From assembly GCA_048498515.1 (NCBI GenBank), contig JBEHXV010000018.1:48969-112968 (forward strand): DNA of 64,000 nt, written 5' to 3'. Below the pieces are notes generated by a model that had not been told where the DNA came from, did no database searches, and was given only the letters and a program-made list of their open reading frames with translations. Every line of letters starts with the position of its first letter. Position 1 is the first letter of the stretch. Below are positions 41,583 through 50,898 of this stretch, piece after piece. The stretch comes from UBA4416 sp048498515. GTDB lineage: Bacteria; Bacteroidota; Bacteroidia; B-17B0; Aurantibacillaceae. Position numbers and translations under genes: made by a program.

Positions 41583-43424
41583 TTATTTAGCCACTACCAG
41601 TTTAATATTGGCTGTTCCGTTAGTGGTTGATACGTTCACGTTATAGATCCCGTTAGCCCATGATTCTGTATTGAAGTCCACTACGTGGTTTCCTGCAGAA
41701 AGGTCTTTCATTGATTCTGAATACACCATTTGCCCAACAGCGTTTACAACGTTAACAGTGATGGTCTCATTCTGGATCAGGTCTAATGAAAGAGACGCAG
41801 AGTTTTTAGCCGGACTAGGATATACTGCAATGTTCGATACGGATGTATTTGCTTCAGCAATACCTGTGAAAACAGATGTTTTGAATAATTTGATATCCTG
41901 TGTGGCAAACACACCGTTCATGGTATAAACGATTGTTGTTCCCGCTTTTATTTTGTAGTTACCGGCACCGGTACCTGCGTTAATACCATCTCCGTACTCA
42001 TCGTTTGCAATTACTTTATAACAAGTGCTTGGATTTACGGTAAAAGCTTGTGTGTGTAATTGAGTTCCACTTGAAGCAAGATCTGAATAAGGTCCGCCTG
42101 ATGCGATTAAAGCGTTGGATACTTCTTCCCTGATCTCCCAGGTAGACTCAGAACCGTATTGATCCTGTGTGAACTCCATGGTAAGGTTTGCCGCATTGGC
42201 AACTTTAGTAGTTAAAGGAATTGATTTTGTTACGACATCGTTTGCCGCGTTTTGATCGGTGCCACCGTTAACGTTTGTTACCAATACGCTTAATGTATTA
42301 GTTGCGCTTGCCGGGAAAGAATAGGCCGGTAAAGTAATAACCGTTTGTGTGAAAGGCGCCAGGTTTCCTGAGAAATTGTAAACCTGGGCAGTACCGCCGC
42401 TAACAGAATACGTAATGGTAGCTGATGTCATATTTGAGCTTCCATTATTTATTAAGTTGAATTTTGTTGGTTGCAGGTTCCCTGCACATGTTTCAACATC
42501 GGCAATTAATGTACTTACTCCGGCATCATTAGCACTGGCAATGTTGGTGATGGAGATAGGTCCGTAAGCCCCATTGATGGTTTTTACGTTGGTTTCAGTT
42601 ACAAAAGCAGCCAATTCAATATTACCTAACATGCAAGGATTTGTTTTACCAGCTGCACCAAAGGTTGCAGGAATGGTATACGTTCCGCTGGTGGTAAATG
42701 TAGTACCGGCAGTTGTAACAGGGATCGTGATCCCGAAATTACCTGTTGTTAAGCCTTTACGTAAAACGTGATTGTGGTTGTAGCTGCCATCGGCATTATA
42801 GTTCCCTGCGTTGTAAAGCGTAGGTGAACCATAGTTGTGCTGTGGGCCAAAGATCTTGTCTTCGAGCAACATAACGGTTAAAGAGTTACTGGTAACAGGG
42901 CTGTTGGCTGTGTAGTAAACCTGTGCCGTGTAAGTTAAAACACGGGTAACCGCGTCAACCGAACCTTCTACAGCCACATTGCAATAAGCAGATTGTGATT
43001 TAATAGTAGTAGCTGTTTGGTTCCATGTGTTCCTGTTTTGTGCCATTCCATAAGGCGAAACTGTATTTTGAGCCAGTGCAGCTGTACCAAAATTGGTACG
43101 GTTAATAGTACCTGCAGGATAACCCTGGATTGAATTCCCTGTCATACCGTCAATAGCGGTACCCATGGTCGTTTTCAAATCGGGCTCACCGGCTGCAACA
43201 GTTGCATAACCACCCGAGTGGATATTGATTAAAACTACATGTGTTGGATCGGCATTGTACATTTGTGTAGCAATTCTATGCCCATCAGGGCAGAAGCCAC
43301 AGTAAATTCCTGTGAACTCTTCCAATACCGCTTTTTTGTTTTCCGGTGCAGTGCTTACCGGAAGCTGGGCAAACATAGAACCTGCTGTTCCTGCCGCCAA
43401 TAAGGTGAGTATTTGTTTTTTCAT
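41583..43424 (-). CDS. Secreted Omp28-family protein with T9SS type A domain
   Basis: The 613-residue protein has a signal peptide (to GSMFAQ), the Omp28 thioredoxin-like domain AVLEEFTGIYCGFCPDGH with CxxC near residues 42-45, Ig-like middle modules, a stretch similar to many secreted proteins (WEIREEVSNALIASGGPYSDL, CYKVIANDEYGDGIN), and a T9SS type A sorting domain (VYPSPAKNSASLSLDL, WANGIYNVNV). It is the second of three secreted genes in a row. Confidence 0.9.
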   Translation of the reverse strand: MKKQILTLLAAGTAGSMFAQLPVSTAPENKKAVLEEFTGIYCGFCPDGHRIATQMYNADPTHVVLINIHSGGYATVAAGEPDLKTTMGTAIDGMTGNSIQGYPAGTINRTNFGTAALAQNTVSPYGMAQNRNTWNQTATTIKSQSAYCNVAVEGSVDAVTRVLTYTAQVYYTANSPVTSNSLTVMLLEDKIFGPQHNYGSPTLYNAGNYNADGSYNHNHVLRKGLTTGNFGITIPVTTAGTTFTTSGTYTIPATFGAAGKTNPCMLGNIELAAFVTETNVKTINGAYGPISITNIASANDAGVSTLIADVETCAGNLQPTKFNLINNGSSNMTSATITYSVSGGTAQVYNFSGNLAPFTQTVITLPAYSFPASATNTLSVLVTNVNGGTDQNAANDVVTKSIPLTTKVANAANLTMEFTQDQYGSESTWEIREEVSNALIASGGPYSDLASSGTQLHTQAFTVNPSTCYKVIANDEYGDGINAGTGAGNYKIKAGTTIVYTMNGVFATQDIKLFKTSVFTGIAEANTSVSNIAVYPSPAKNSASLSLDLIQNETITVNVVNAVGQMVYSESMKDLSAGNHVVDFNTESWANGIYNVNVSTTNGTANIKLVVAK

Positions 43425-43453
43425 GGTGTTGTTTATGTTTGTTTAGTTAGTAA

Positions 43454-44200
43454 TTATTTATTGATGGTGAATTTTTTAACAACTTTATGGTTACCCGATA
43501 CAATAGTAGCAAAGTAAATTCCTGAGTTCAGGTTCTCAGCATCCAACGATACTGTATTTTTGCCGGTCATTAATTCAATGTTTTTTGAAGAAACAACTGA
43601 GCCCAGTGCGTTGGTGATGCTTACCGTAGCATTATTGGTGTTTGCCGCGTTCACCACAATTTGCGCCTTGCTGGCTGACGGGTTAGGATATACATCGGAA
43701 ACAGAAGAAAATACAGAAGCGTATGATCTTACAGAGGTTGCAAATCCCGGATTATATTTAAATGTAAACGTTACCTTATCGGTTGGGTTATTGACATCAA
43801 ACACTTCGTATCTGATCTCCGAATATCCTTGCGTTCCATTTTCATCCAAATAAATTTGTGTTGGCTGGTCTTGTGCGCCCGGAGCAAGCGTTACGTTATT
43901 TGGTGATGTGGTCACAGCCGGAACGTAGCAGGTACCTGCAAAACAAAAATACGCATCGGCATCCGTGTTCAATATAACATCCGTACGCTTTAAACCATAC
44001 GTTTTTGTGCTGCTGCTGATGTTTTTGATGGCGATATATATATGGCTTTGTCCGCCGCCACCTACAACATCATCCGTTATCACATCATTATTCTGAATAA
44101 GTCCGCCCTGCGAATTGTTAGAAACCTCAATAGAGTTTTGCGCATTTGTATTGGATAATCCAATAACTAAAGTTGAAATAAGAAGTAAAAGTTTTTTCAT
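43454..44200 (-). CDS. Secreted protein with T9SS type A sorting domain
   Basis: The 248-residue protein has a signal peptide (ending SNTNAQ), a domain of about 140 residues of beta structure (IYIAIKNISSSTKTYGLKRTDVIL, CFAGTCYVP, YSEIRYEVFDVN), and a type A sorting domain (DVYPNPSASKAQIVVN, LNSGIYFATI). The middle domain looks like a single immunoglobulin-like fold. It is 29 bases before the Omp28-family gene and probably in the same operon. Function unknown. Confidence 0.82.
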   Translation of the reverse strand: MKKLLLLISTLVIGLSNTNAQNSIEVSNNSQGGLIQNNDVITDDVVGGGGQSHIYIAIKNISSSTKTYGLKRTDVILNTDADAYFCFAGTCYVPAVTTSPNNVTLAPGAQDQPTQIYLDENGTQGYSEIRYEVFDVNNPTDKVTFTFKYNPGFATSVRSYASVFSSVSDVYPNPSASKAQIVVNAANTNNATVSITNALGSVVSSKNIELMTGKNTVSLDAENLNSGIYFATIVSGNHKVVKKFTINK

Positions 44201-44471
44201 GTACGATTGATTTAAATGTTCTTTAAAAAATTGCTAACACAATATTATAGAAATATTACGCCAAATCATAACGCTATTTATAAGGAAATGGGATTCCTAA
44301 GTCCGTTTAGTTAAAGTGGCGGCTATAAAATGTGCCTCCTGGAAACCCTATAGATTGCGGGAAATATTAAAATAATCCATAAAATCTACCTGATTTTAAC
44401 AGATTTGAGGCCAGGCACAGAAGATAAAAAGATTATGGGATTCCTAATGCGGGATTTTGTAAAAAAAGGGC

Positions 44472-45047
44472 TTATTTTTTATAAAAATTCATTTCATCAA
44501 TGTATTGCCATACATCAGGATGCAGGAAAAATGATACATCTTTTCTTGATTTAATGGCATTCCGGATAAAGGTTGAGGAAATATCCATTAAAGGCGCCTC
44601 CGTCATCACTACATTTTTATGATCCTTTAACCCCCCCGACTCTGCACCCGGCCTTGGATAAACATAGAGTTGATGATGTTCCAGGATGTACTCGTAATTT
44701 TTCCATTTGGTAAACGATTCAAGGTTATCCTCGCCCAAAATAAGCGAAAAGGTATGTCCGGGATGTTTTTCCTTTAAATGCGCCAGGGTGTTTACTGTAT
44801 AAGATGGTTGCGGTAACCCAAATTCTATAGTGCTGCTTTTAAACTCGGGCTTGCTTTCAATGGCCAGGTTCACCAGATGCAGCCTGTGGTTTTGGTCAAG
44901 CAGGCTGGCTTTTGCTTTTAATGGGTTATGGGGCGATACTACAAACCACACCTGTTCCATGTTGGTAAAGCTTGCCATATAGTTTGCCAGCACCAGGTGC
45001 CCAACGTGGATAGGATTGAAGGAACCAAAAAACAAACCAATGTGCAT
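44472..45047 (-). CDS. nadD: Nicotinate-nucleotide adenylyltransferase
   Basis: The 191-residue protein has the nucleotidyltransferase motif GLFFGSFNPIHVGHL (residues 4-18), SPHNPLK, the ATP-site DNLESFTKW region and the C-terminal ISSTFIRN motif. NadD adenylates nicotinate mononucleotide in NAD synthesis. The 271-base gap on the right of the previous gene contains no feature that I recognise. It is divergent from the DISM phosphatase gene. Confidence 0.94.
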   Translation of the reverse strand: MHIGLFFGSFNPIHVGHLVLANYMASFTNMEQVWFVVSPHNPLKAKASLLDQNHRLHLVNLAIESKPEFKSSTIEFGLPQPSYTVNTLAHLKEKHPGHTFSLILGEDNLESFTKWKNYEYILEHHQLYVYPRPGAESGGLKDHKNVVMTEAPLMDISSTFIRNAIKSRKDVSFFLHPDVWQYIDEMNFYKK

Positions 45048-45173
45048 ACAGTAAAGTTACGCATCATTTTTTAATAGCGTCTTTATCAACCTAATATTTA
45101 TACTGCTTTAAGCCCCGGTTTTAAAAATTTCCTATCTTTAAACTATCATCAGGCGCCACTTGTTGTAAATTAT

Positions 45174-47267
45174 ATGCTCAGATACAGCTTCCTGCTCATC
45201 ATCATACTATTGCCGGCGCTACTCCCGGCTCAAAGCCCTGTTATTATTTCCGAATCTTTCAACCACATCCAGCTTTCGAGGCAACTGGTGTTTGCCGAAG
45301 ATCCTGCCAAATCGCTTCCACTGAACGAGGCCCTGCACCTTAAGTATAAACCTGTTGAACAGGATGTGCCAAATTTTGGGTTTAGCAACTCATCGTACTG
45401 GTTCAAAGGAATTATCGTTAACCAAACCGGGCAATGGCAATCGCCGGTTATAGAGGTTGCCAATCCCAATATTGATATGGTGCATTTATACCTCTTCAAT
45501 AAAAGTACCGGCAAACGCACCAAGCTCATGGGCGACCTGAAACCTTTTGCCGCCCGGGGCAACAGGAATAAATACTTTCACTTTAACATGCAACTGTTGC
45601 CCAAAGACACCATCCATTTTGTATTGAATGTGCAAAATTCGGGCGAGCAGTTTCATGTACCCATGTCAATTGGCAGCGAAAATTATTTCCAGGAAAATGA
45701 GAATACCGAACAGCTCATCTTTGGGGCCTATTTTGGCTTTATTGCTTTTGTATTGCTGCTCAACATTTTTTTCTTTTATGTGTTAAAGGGCCGCTCAACC
45801 CTATTCTACATCGGCTATTTATGCTGCCTGCTGTTCTTGCAACTTTCCTTAACAGGTTTTGGGTTCAAGTACATCTGGCCACAGTCGGTATTCCTGGCCA
45901 ACCATGCCAATCCTATTTTTGCCTCCATCTCCATGTTCTTTTTACTGTTGTTTGCCCAGGACTTTTTAAATACCAAGACCTACCTTCCAAAATTAAACAA
46001 ATGGGTCAATGTGCTAAAATACTATATGCTGCTGGTTATGGCTGGCGCATGGATAGAAGTGAATGCCATTTATGTATTCTCGGTGGTATCCATCAACGCC
46101 TTGTCCATTATTTGCATTTTTATCATTGTGCCTGCCTCCATATCCATTTTAAGGCAAAATTTCAAACCGGCTCGTTTTTTCATTACCGCCTTTGTGTTCC
46201 TTATTATTTCGGTATTCCTGTTTGTATTAAAAAACGCGGGCATTGCACCGAGCAACCCTATTACCAATTACGGTTTGCAAATTGGCAGCGCGCTCGAAGT
46301 GCTGCTGCTTACCTTAGCGGTGATTGATAAATTCAGCCAGTTTAAAACCGACGCGCTTAGCCGGATGGAGGAATTGAACGAGCTTAAAACGCGTGCAAAC
46401 GAAAGCCTTGAACAAAATGTAAAAGAACGGACAGCACAAATCAACCAGCAAAACATACAACTCGAATCGCAAAAAGAAGAGATCATCAGCAGCATTCGGT
46501 ATGCCAAACGCATCCAGGATGCCTTGCTGCCTTCGGAAGAACTGCTCAATAGCCTGTTTGATGAGAATTATTTTGTGTTTTATAAACCAAAGGATATTGT
46601 GAGCGGCGATTTTTACTGGGCATCACCTGTTACTACCAGTAGCGACAACCCACATCGCCTATCGCTGGCTGCTGTTGTTGATTGTACAGGCCATGGTGTT
46701 CCCGGAGCATTTTTAAGTATTGTAGCCGGTAATTTCTTAAAGCAATCGCTTACCGAACGAACAGTGAATAACACCGCCGAGGCCCTTAATTTTTTAAATG
46801 ATAAGATCGTTACCACGCTCAGCAACCAATCTAAAAACAACTGGCAGGTACGCGATGGAATGGACCTTGCATTAATTGCCATTGATTATACAAAACATAA
46901 ACTCTATTATTCGGGAGCCAACAATGCCGCTTATATTTTCAGACCGACAGAAACAGGACCCGAACTCATTATTCTTGAACCTAATAAGTTATCGGTTGGA
47001 TCTGTAACTGAGGGTAATGTGTATGAACTAAAAACAGTTGATATACAAGCCGGCGATACCATTTACCTGTTCTCTGATGGGTATGCCGACCAGTTTGGGG
47101 GCGAAAAAGATAAAAAATTGAATTACAAACGTTTTAAAACCATTTTATCAGCGGCTTCACAGCTCCCAATGTCTGCGCAACGCAGGTTCATTGAGAACGA
47201 ATTTGAGGCCTGGCGTGGTACTACCGAACAAACCGATGATGTATGCGTGATGGGTTTGAAAATATAA
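45174..47267 (+). CDS. 7TM-DISM receptor with SpoIIE-type PP2C phosphatase
   Basis: The 697-residue protein has a signal peptide, an extracellular DISM2 sensor domain (about 25-180, FGFSNSSYWFKGIIVN), seven membrane segments (about 185-390), a coiled coil (about 395-450, TAQINQQNIQLESQKEEI), and a SpoIIE/PP2C phosphatase domain with metal-site sequences SGDFYWAS, VVDCTGHGVPGAFLS, DLALIAIDY, FSDGYADQFGG and TDDVCVMG. It is a sensor that dephosphorylates an anti-anti-sigma or similar protein when stimulated; the ligand and partner are unknown. No partner gene is adjacent. Confidence 0.9.
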   Translation: MLRYSFLLIIILLPALLPAQSPVIISESFNHIQLSRQLVFAEDPAKSLPLNEALHLKYKPVEQDVPNFGFSNSSYWFKGIIVNQTGQWQSPVIEVANPNIDMVHLYLFNKSTGKRTKLMGDLKPFAARGNRNKYFHFNMQLLPKDTIHFVLNVQNSGEQFHVPMSIGSENYFQENENTEQLIFGAYFGFIAFVLLLNIFFFYVLKGRSTLFYIGYLCCLLFLQLSLTGFGFKYIWPQSVFLANHANPIFASISMFFLLLFAQDFLNTKTYLPKLNKWVNVLKYYMLLVMAGAWIEVNAIYVFSVVSINALSIICIFIIVPASISILRQNFKPARFFITAFVFLIISVFLFVLKNAGIAPSNPITNYGLQIGSALEVLLLTLAVIDKFSQFKTDALSRMEELNELKTRANESLEQNVKERTAQINQQNIQLESQKEEIISSIRYAKRIQDALLPSEELLNSLFDENYFVFYKPKDIVSGDFYWASPVTTSSDNPHRLSLAAVVDCTGHGVPGAFLSIVAGNFLKQSLTERTVNNTAEALNFLNDKIVTTLSNQSKNNWQVRDGMDLALIAIDYTKHKLYYSGANNAAYIFRPTETGPELIILEPNKLSVGSVTEGNVYELKTVDIQAGDTIYLFSDGYADQFGGEKDKKLNYKRFKTILSAASQLPMSAQRRFIENEFEAWRGTTEQTDDVCVMGLKI

Positions 47268-47320
47268 ATACTACTCATATTTTATTTACTTCTACCCGTT
47301 TAAAATATGTAAATTAGTGC

Positions 47321-48445
47321 GTGCTTTTTAAAAACATAGTCGGGCAAAAGGAGGCAAAGGCAAAACTGTTGCATATGCTGCAGGATGGGCGTGTACCACA
47401 CGCGCTCATGTTTACAGGACCCGAAGGAAGTGGTAATTTACCCGCCGCTTTTGCCTTTATTCAGTATTTGTTTTGTAAAGACAAGCAGGCAAACGACTCT
47501 TGTGGTGCTTGCCCTTCCTGCCTGAAAGTAAGTAAACTCATTCATCCCGATCTGCACCTGGTATTTCCCATACCGGTGAGCAAACATGTAAGAACAAGTA
47601 ACGATGTGCTCACCGAGTTCAGGGAAATATTCCTGGAAACGCCTTATGTAACGGTTAACGATTGGTTCAACAGCCTGGATGCCGAGAATAAGCAACCCAT
47701 TATTCCAACCGATGAGGCCAATGATATTTTAAAAAAATTGTCCTACACCAGTTACGAGGGCGGTTATAAGATCATGGTGATCTGGCAACCCGAAAAAATG
47801 AACCTCTCTTCGGCCAACAAGCTGTTAAAGATCCTGGAAGAACCACCTGAGCAAACCTTGTTCCTGTTGGTTTGCAACCATCCCGAACAATTACTGGCCA
47901 CCATTATTTCGCGTGTGCAGCAATTGCCTTTTTATAAAATTGATACCGACGACATTGCCAAAGGATTGGTTGAACAATACGGTTGCAGCGAGCAGGCCGC
48001 CAAACAAGCTGCCATGTTAAGCGATGGGAGCTACCGCGAAGCGCAGTTATTACTTCAGCACACCGATGGCGGCGCCGAATACCTTCAGAATTTCAGGGCT
48101 TTCATGCTCATTTCTTTAAAATTTGACGCCTTTAAGGCAGTGACCTGGATTGATGAGAATGCCAGAACAGGAAGGGAGAAGCAAAAACAATTCTTACAAT
48201 ACGCTCTCGAAATTTTCAGGGACTGCCTGATGATGAATTTTGGAAGTGTTGACCTGGTAAGGCATTCGGGCGAAGAAAGAGAGTTCATTACAAAATTTTC
48301 GCGTTTTGTACACCAGCGCAATTACGAAAAACTGCTCGAGGAATTTAACTCCGCTTTTTATCATGTGGAACGAAATGCCAATCCCAAGATCCTTTTCATG
48401 GACCTTATCATGAAAACCAATGAGCTCATCAACCGACCGGCTTAA
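47321..48445 (+). CDS. holB: DNA polymerase III subunit delta'
   Basis: The 374-residue protein, starting with GTG, has the clamp-loader AAA+ fold: VGQKEAKAKLLHMLQDGRVPHALMF, the zinc module CGACPSC with an upstream Cys, SANKLLKILEEPPEQTLFLL (sensor helix), and SRVQQLPF. The P-loop reads GPEGSGN: the usual Lys and Thr are absent, as in other delta' proteins that do not bind ATP. It loads the sliding clamp with the other loader subunits. Its end overlaps the convergent membrane gene by four bases. Confidence 0.9.
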   Translation: MLFKNIVGQKEAKAKLLHMLQDGRVPHALMFTGPEGSGNLPAAFAFIQYLFCKDKQANDSCGACPSCLKVSKLIHPDLHLVFPIPVSKHVRTSNDVLTEFREIFLETPYVTVNDWFNSLDAENKQPIIPTDEANDILKKLSYTSYEGGYKIMVIWQPEKMNLSSANKLLKILEEPPEQTLFLLVCNHPEQLLATIISRVQQLPFYKIDTDDIAKGLVEQYGCSEQAAKQAAMLSDGSYREAQLLLQHTDGGAEYLQNFRAFMLISLKFDAFKAVTWIDENARTGREKQKQFLQYALEIFRDCLMMNFGSVDLVRHSGEEREFITKFSRFVHQRNYEKLLEEFNSAFYHVERNANPKILFMDLIMKTNELINRPA

Positions 48446-48942
48446 AAATTACCTGTTATACTGTCTGCCGGTTTTTGTTTATAGCTATTCCTAAGAACAT
48501 CCAGACCTAATCCAAAAAGCACAAAAAACAAACTGCTTACCGGGAATGTATCTACGATCCCGAACATAAATTGCCCGTCGCCAGCCCTGCTCCAATCACC
48601 TGCTGCATGAATGTAAAAACCAAGTGGATGGATAATGAATTGTAGCAGTCCTGCGAACAGGATAAATGACCCTGAGGAAATCAACTCATGACGTTTGAGT
48701 TTTCGTATAAAAAAACGAAAGAAAAAAATGGTAAGCAATACACCTAAAACAGCTAAGGTAATTATGACCGAATAGCCAATTTTACTGTATTCATCATTTG
48801 GAAAAATACTGCTAAATATGTTTTCGAGAGTAGCACCTAAGGGGATAATAGTAATAAACGGGATAATAAATGTGTAAGTAGCTAAAAAAGACGCAACACT
48901 AACTATTAACCCTATAATTGTTGCCGAATTTTTTCGTTTCAT
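48442..48942 (-). CDS. Membrane protein of unknown function
   Basis: A 166-residue protein with four hydrophobic segments (about 8-30, 58-80, 92-110, 128-150) and charged loops (RFFIRKLKRHELIS). No recognised domain. Its stop overlaps holB convergently by four bases. It may be a small transporter-like or structural membrane protein. Confidence 0.65.
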   Translation of the reverse strand: MKRKNSATIIGLIVSVASFLATYTFIIPFITIIPLGATLENIFSSIFPNDEYSKIGYSVIITLAVLGVLLTIFFFRFFIRKLKRHELISSGSFILFAGLLQFIIHPLGFYIHAAGDWSRAGDGQFMFGIVDTFPVSSLFFVLFGLGLDVLRNSYKQKPADSITGNF

Positions 48943-48964
48943 GTCTTACTATCTGCAATTAACA

Positions 48965-48990
48965 ACAAAGGCGGGAATTCCCGCCTTTGT
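48965..48990. terminator. Perfect palindrome, probable terminator of the sdh operon
   Basis: A 26-base perfect palindrome with GGCGGGAATTCCCGCC in the centre, flanked by AAC repeats on the left and followed by a T-rich stretch when read on the minus strand. It lies 18 bases after the sdhB stop codon (49008) and before the start of the membrane gene at 48942. Confidence 0.75.
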
Positions 48991-49007
48991 CATGTGAAAG
49001 ATTGTCT

Positions 49008-49772
49008 TTATGTCAAGCTTGCCGCTGTCAGTTCCCTGTTCATGCGGGCAATGTTCTCCAACGAAATTCCCTTAGGGCATTCTGCTTCGCAGGCCCCTGT
49101 ATTGGTACAGTTACCAAAACCTTCGGCATCCATGGCCTCTACCATTTTCAATACGCGTTCTTTACGCTCAACCTGGCCCTGAGGTAATAAGGCCAATTGC
49201 GACACTTTTGCCGATACAAACAGCATAGCCGAAGCATTTTTACAAGCTGCTACGCAAGCACCACAACCAATGCAGGCTGCCGCGGCAAACGCTTCATCCG
49301 CGTCTGTTTTCGGAATTAAAATATTATTGGCATCCTTGGCATTACCGGTGTTTACCGAAATGTAACCGCCACTTGCAATGATCCTGTCAAAGGCGCTACG
49401 GTCAACCGCCAAATCTTTTATCACCGGGAAAGCTGCGCTTCTCCATGGTTCCACTACAATAGTATCGCCGTTTTTGAACGAACGCATGTGCAACTGACAG
49501 GTGGTAACACCTTGCTTTGGTCCGTGCGGACGGCCATTAATGTACATGCTGCACATGCCGCAAATGCCTTCGCGGCAATCATGGTCAAAAGCAATGGCTT
49601 CTTTGCCTTCATGTATCAATTTTTCATTTAATACATCAAACATTTCCAGGAACGACATGTCGGTTGAAATGCCAGTTAGCTGGTGTGTTTCAAAGCTCCC
49701 GGAAGCTTTAGCGTTTTTTTGTCTCCAAACCTTTAATGTAAGGTTCAATAGTTCTCCGTTTCCTGATCCCAT
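49008..49772 (-). CDS. sdhB: Succinate dehydrogenase/fumarate reductase iron-sulfur subunit
   Basis: The 254-residue protein has the [2Fe-2S] site in CREGICGMC with a distal TC, the [4Fe-4S] site CIGCGACVAAC and the [3Fe-4S] site starting CTNTGACEAECPKGI. It passes electrons between the flavoprotein and quinone in the inner membrane complex. It is the last gene of the operon, separated from sdhA by an unrelated secreted gene. It belongs to the Bacteroidota (SdhE/type B-like) group by having a single cytochrome subunit partner. Confidence 0.95.
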   Translation of the reverse strand: MGSGNGELLNLTLKVWRQKNAKASGSFETHQLTGISTDMSFLEMFDVLNEKLIHEGKEAIAFDHDCREGICGMCSMYINGRPHGPKQGVTTCQLHMRSFKNGDTIVVEPWRSAAFPVIKDLAVDRSAFDRIIASGGYISVNTGNAKDANNILIPKTDADEAFAAAACIGCGACVAACKNASAMLFVSAKVSQLALLPQGQVERKERVLKMVEAMDAEGFGNCTNTGACEAECPKGISLENIARMNRELTAASLT

Positions 49773-49790
49773 AGTATGATGAGTTGAATA

Positions 49791-50879
49791 TTAATACTGA
49801 GTATATTTATTGTAACGTGCGCTGTAATCTTTTAAAAATTCAGAAATGTCTTTGTAAGCGCGGCTGTAATCTTCATCCAGTGCCTTGTGGCTTGCAAGGG
49901 CTTCATACGATTTATCAAATTCTTTTGTCCAGATGCATGCTTCGGCAATGTTAAGGTATAAGGCGGCGGCAACATCTTTATTGATGCGGGCATCCTTATT
50001 GTTTTTGTCCAGTTCCTTTACATCTTTCTCCCAAATGGCAATGGCTTCTTTTAGTTTAGCAATCATGGCATCTTGCTTGTCCGGCATGTTCACATACACA
50101 AAAGCGTTCTTCACTTTCTCAATGGCTTCGTGGCATTCAGGATAAGATTGTTTTTTGTCCTTTACGTCAAAGAAAGGACGATCCTTTTTCACTTTATTAA
50201 ACCCGTAATTTATTTTCAGGTAGGTATTCACATTTTCAACCGCAATGTTCTTGGCATTTGTTTCAGCTCCTTTTAATGTAGACACCATGTTCTTTTCAAG
50301 TTCATAAGGAGCTACGGAGTTAGTTGTAATAGTACCATAGTTTCCGAATATACCGCCCGAGTGAACCGTAGCGCCTTTATCGTTTACAATAGTCAAGGTA
50401 ACGTTCAGAGGCTTGTAGCTGATCTTTGTTTTTGACGGATCAACGGTGTAAGTCAATTCAGAGAACAAAACGGTTACTGTTCCTTTCGCTCCCGGAGTTT
50501 TCATGTATCCCGGAATGTTTACCTGTCCTTTGATCGCTTCTTCAGAAAAAAGGGTAGGAATGAATGAATTATTGTAATACACGCCTGTAGGTTTTGCCTC
50601 GCCCATGACTTTGGTAGCCAATAATTTTTCGCCATAATTCTTTTTATCATATTCTTCTTTGTCTTTGGCGGCCTGCTCTTTCTTTGCAGCCGTTTCAGAG
50701 GCAGAGGCTTCTACTTTACTGCGGTATTCATAGTCCACCATCACATCAAACTTTTTCTCTTTCGAGATCAGCTCAACCGGGTACATGTCCAATTCATAAT
50801 CAATATTGATCTTATCGGTTTTTTGCGCCAGTGCTCCCAGGCTAATAAGTGATGCGCATACTATTACTATTTTTTTCAT
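49791..50879 (-). CDS. Secreted protein of unknown function inserted between sdhA and sdhB
   Basis: A 362-residue protein with a signal peptide (residues 1-19, ending GALAQ), a Lys/Glu-rich segment (ETAAKKEQAAKDKEEYDKK), a beta-rich middle (KGTVTVLFSELTYTVDPSKTK), and a helical C-terminal part with TPR-like spacing (AALYLNIAEACIWTKEFDKSYEALASHKAL). No T9SS domain. In Bacteroidota sdhCAB usually lie in direct contact, so this insertion is odd. It shares the operon by spacing: 19 bases before sdhB and 19 after sdhA. A periplasmic role is inferred. Confidence 0.78.
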   Translation of the reverse strand: MKKIVIVCASLISLGALAQKTDKINIDYELDMYPVELISKEKKFDVMVDYEYRSKVEASASETAAKKEQAAKDKEEYDKKNYGEKLLATKVMGEAKPTGVYYNNSFIPTLFSEEAIKGQVNIPGYMKTPGAKGTVTVLFSELTYTVDPSKTKISYKPLNVTLTIVNDKGATVHSGGIFGNYGTITTNSVAPYELEKNMVSTLKGAETNAKNIAVENVNTYLKINYGFNKVKKDRPFFDVKDKKQSYPECHEAIEKVKNAFVYVNMPDKQDAMIAKLKEAIAIWEKDVKELDKNNKDARINKDVAAALYLNIAEACIWTKEFDKSYEALASHKALDEDYSRAYKDISEFLKDYSARYNKYTQY

Positions 50880-50898
50880 TTTTTTGAATATTAGATGT

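Noticed and set aside
44201..44471. Gap of 271 bases between a T9SS gene and nadD, examined for an RNA or small gene
   Set aside because: No convincing frame, hairpin or riboswitch-like pattern was visible.
45821..46327. Plus-strand open frame (168 codons) within the DISM phosphatase gene
   Set aside because: A +1-type shadow inside the membrane region; the main frame has all motifs throughout.
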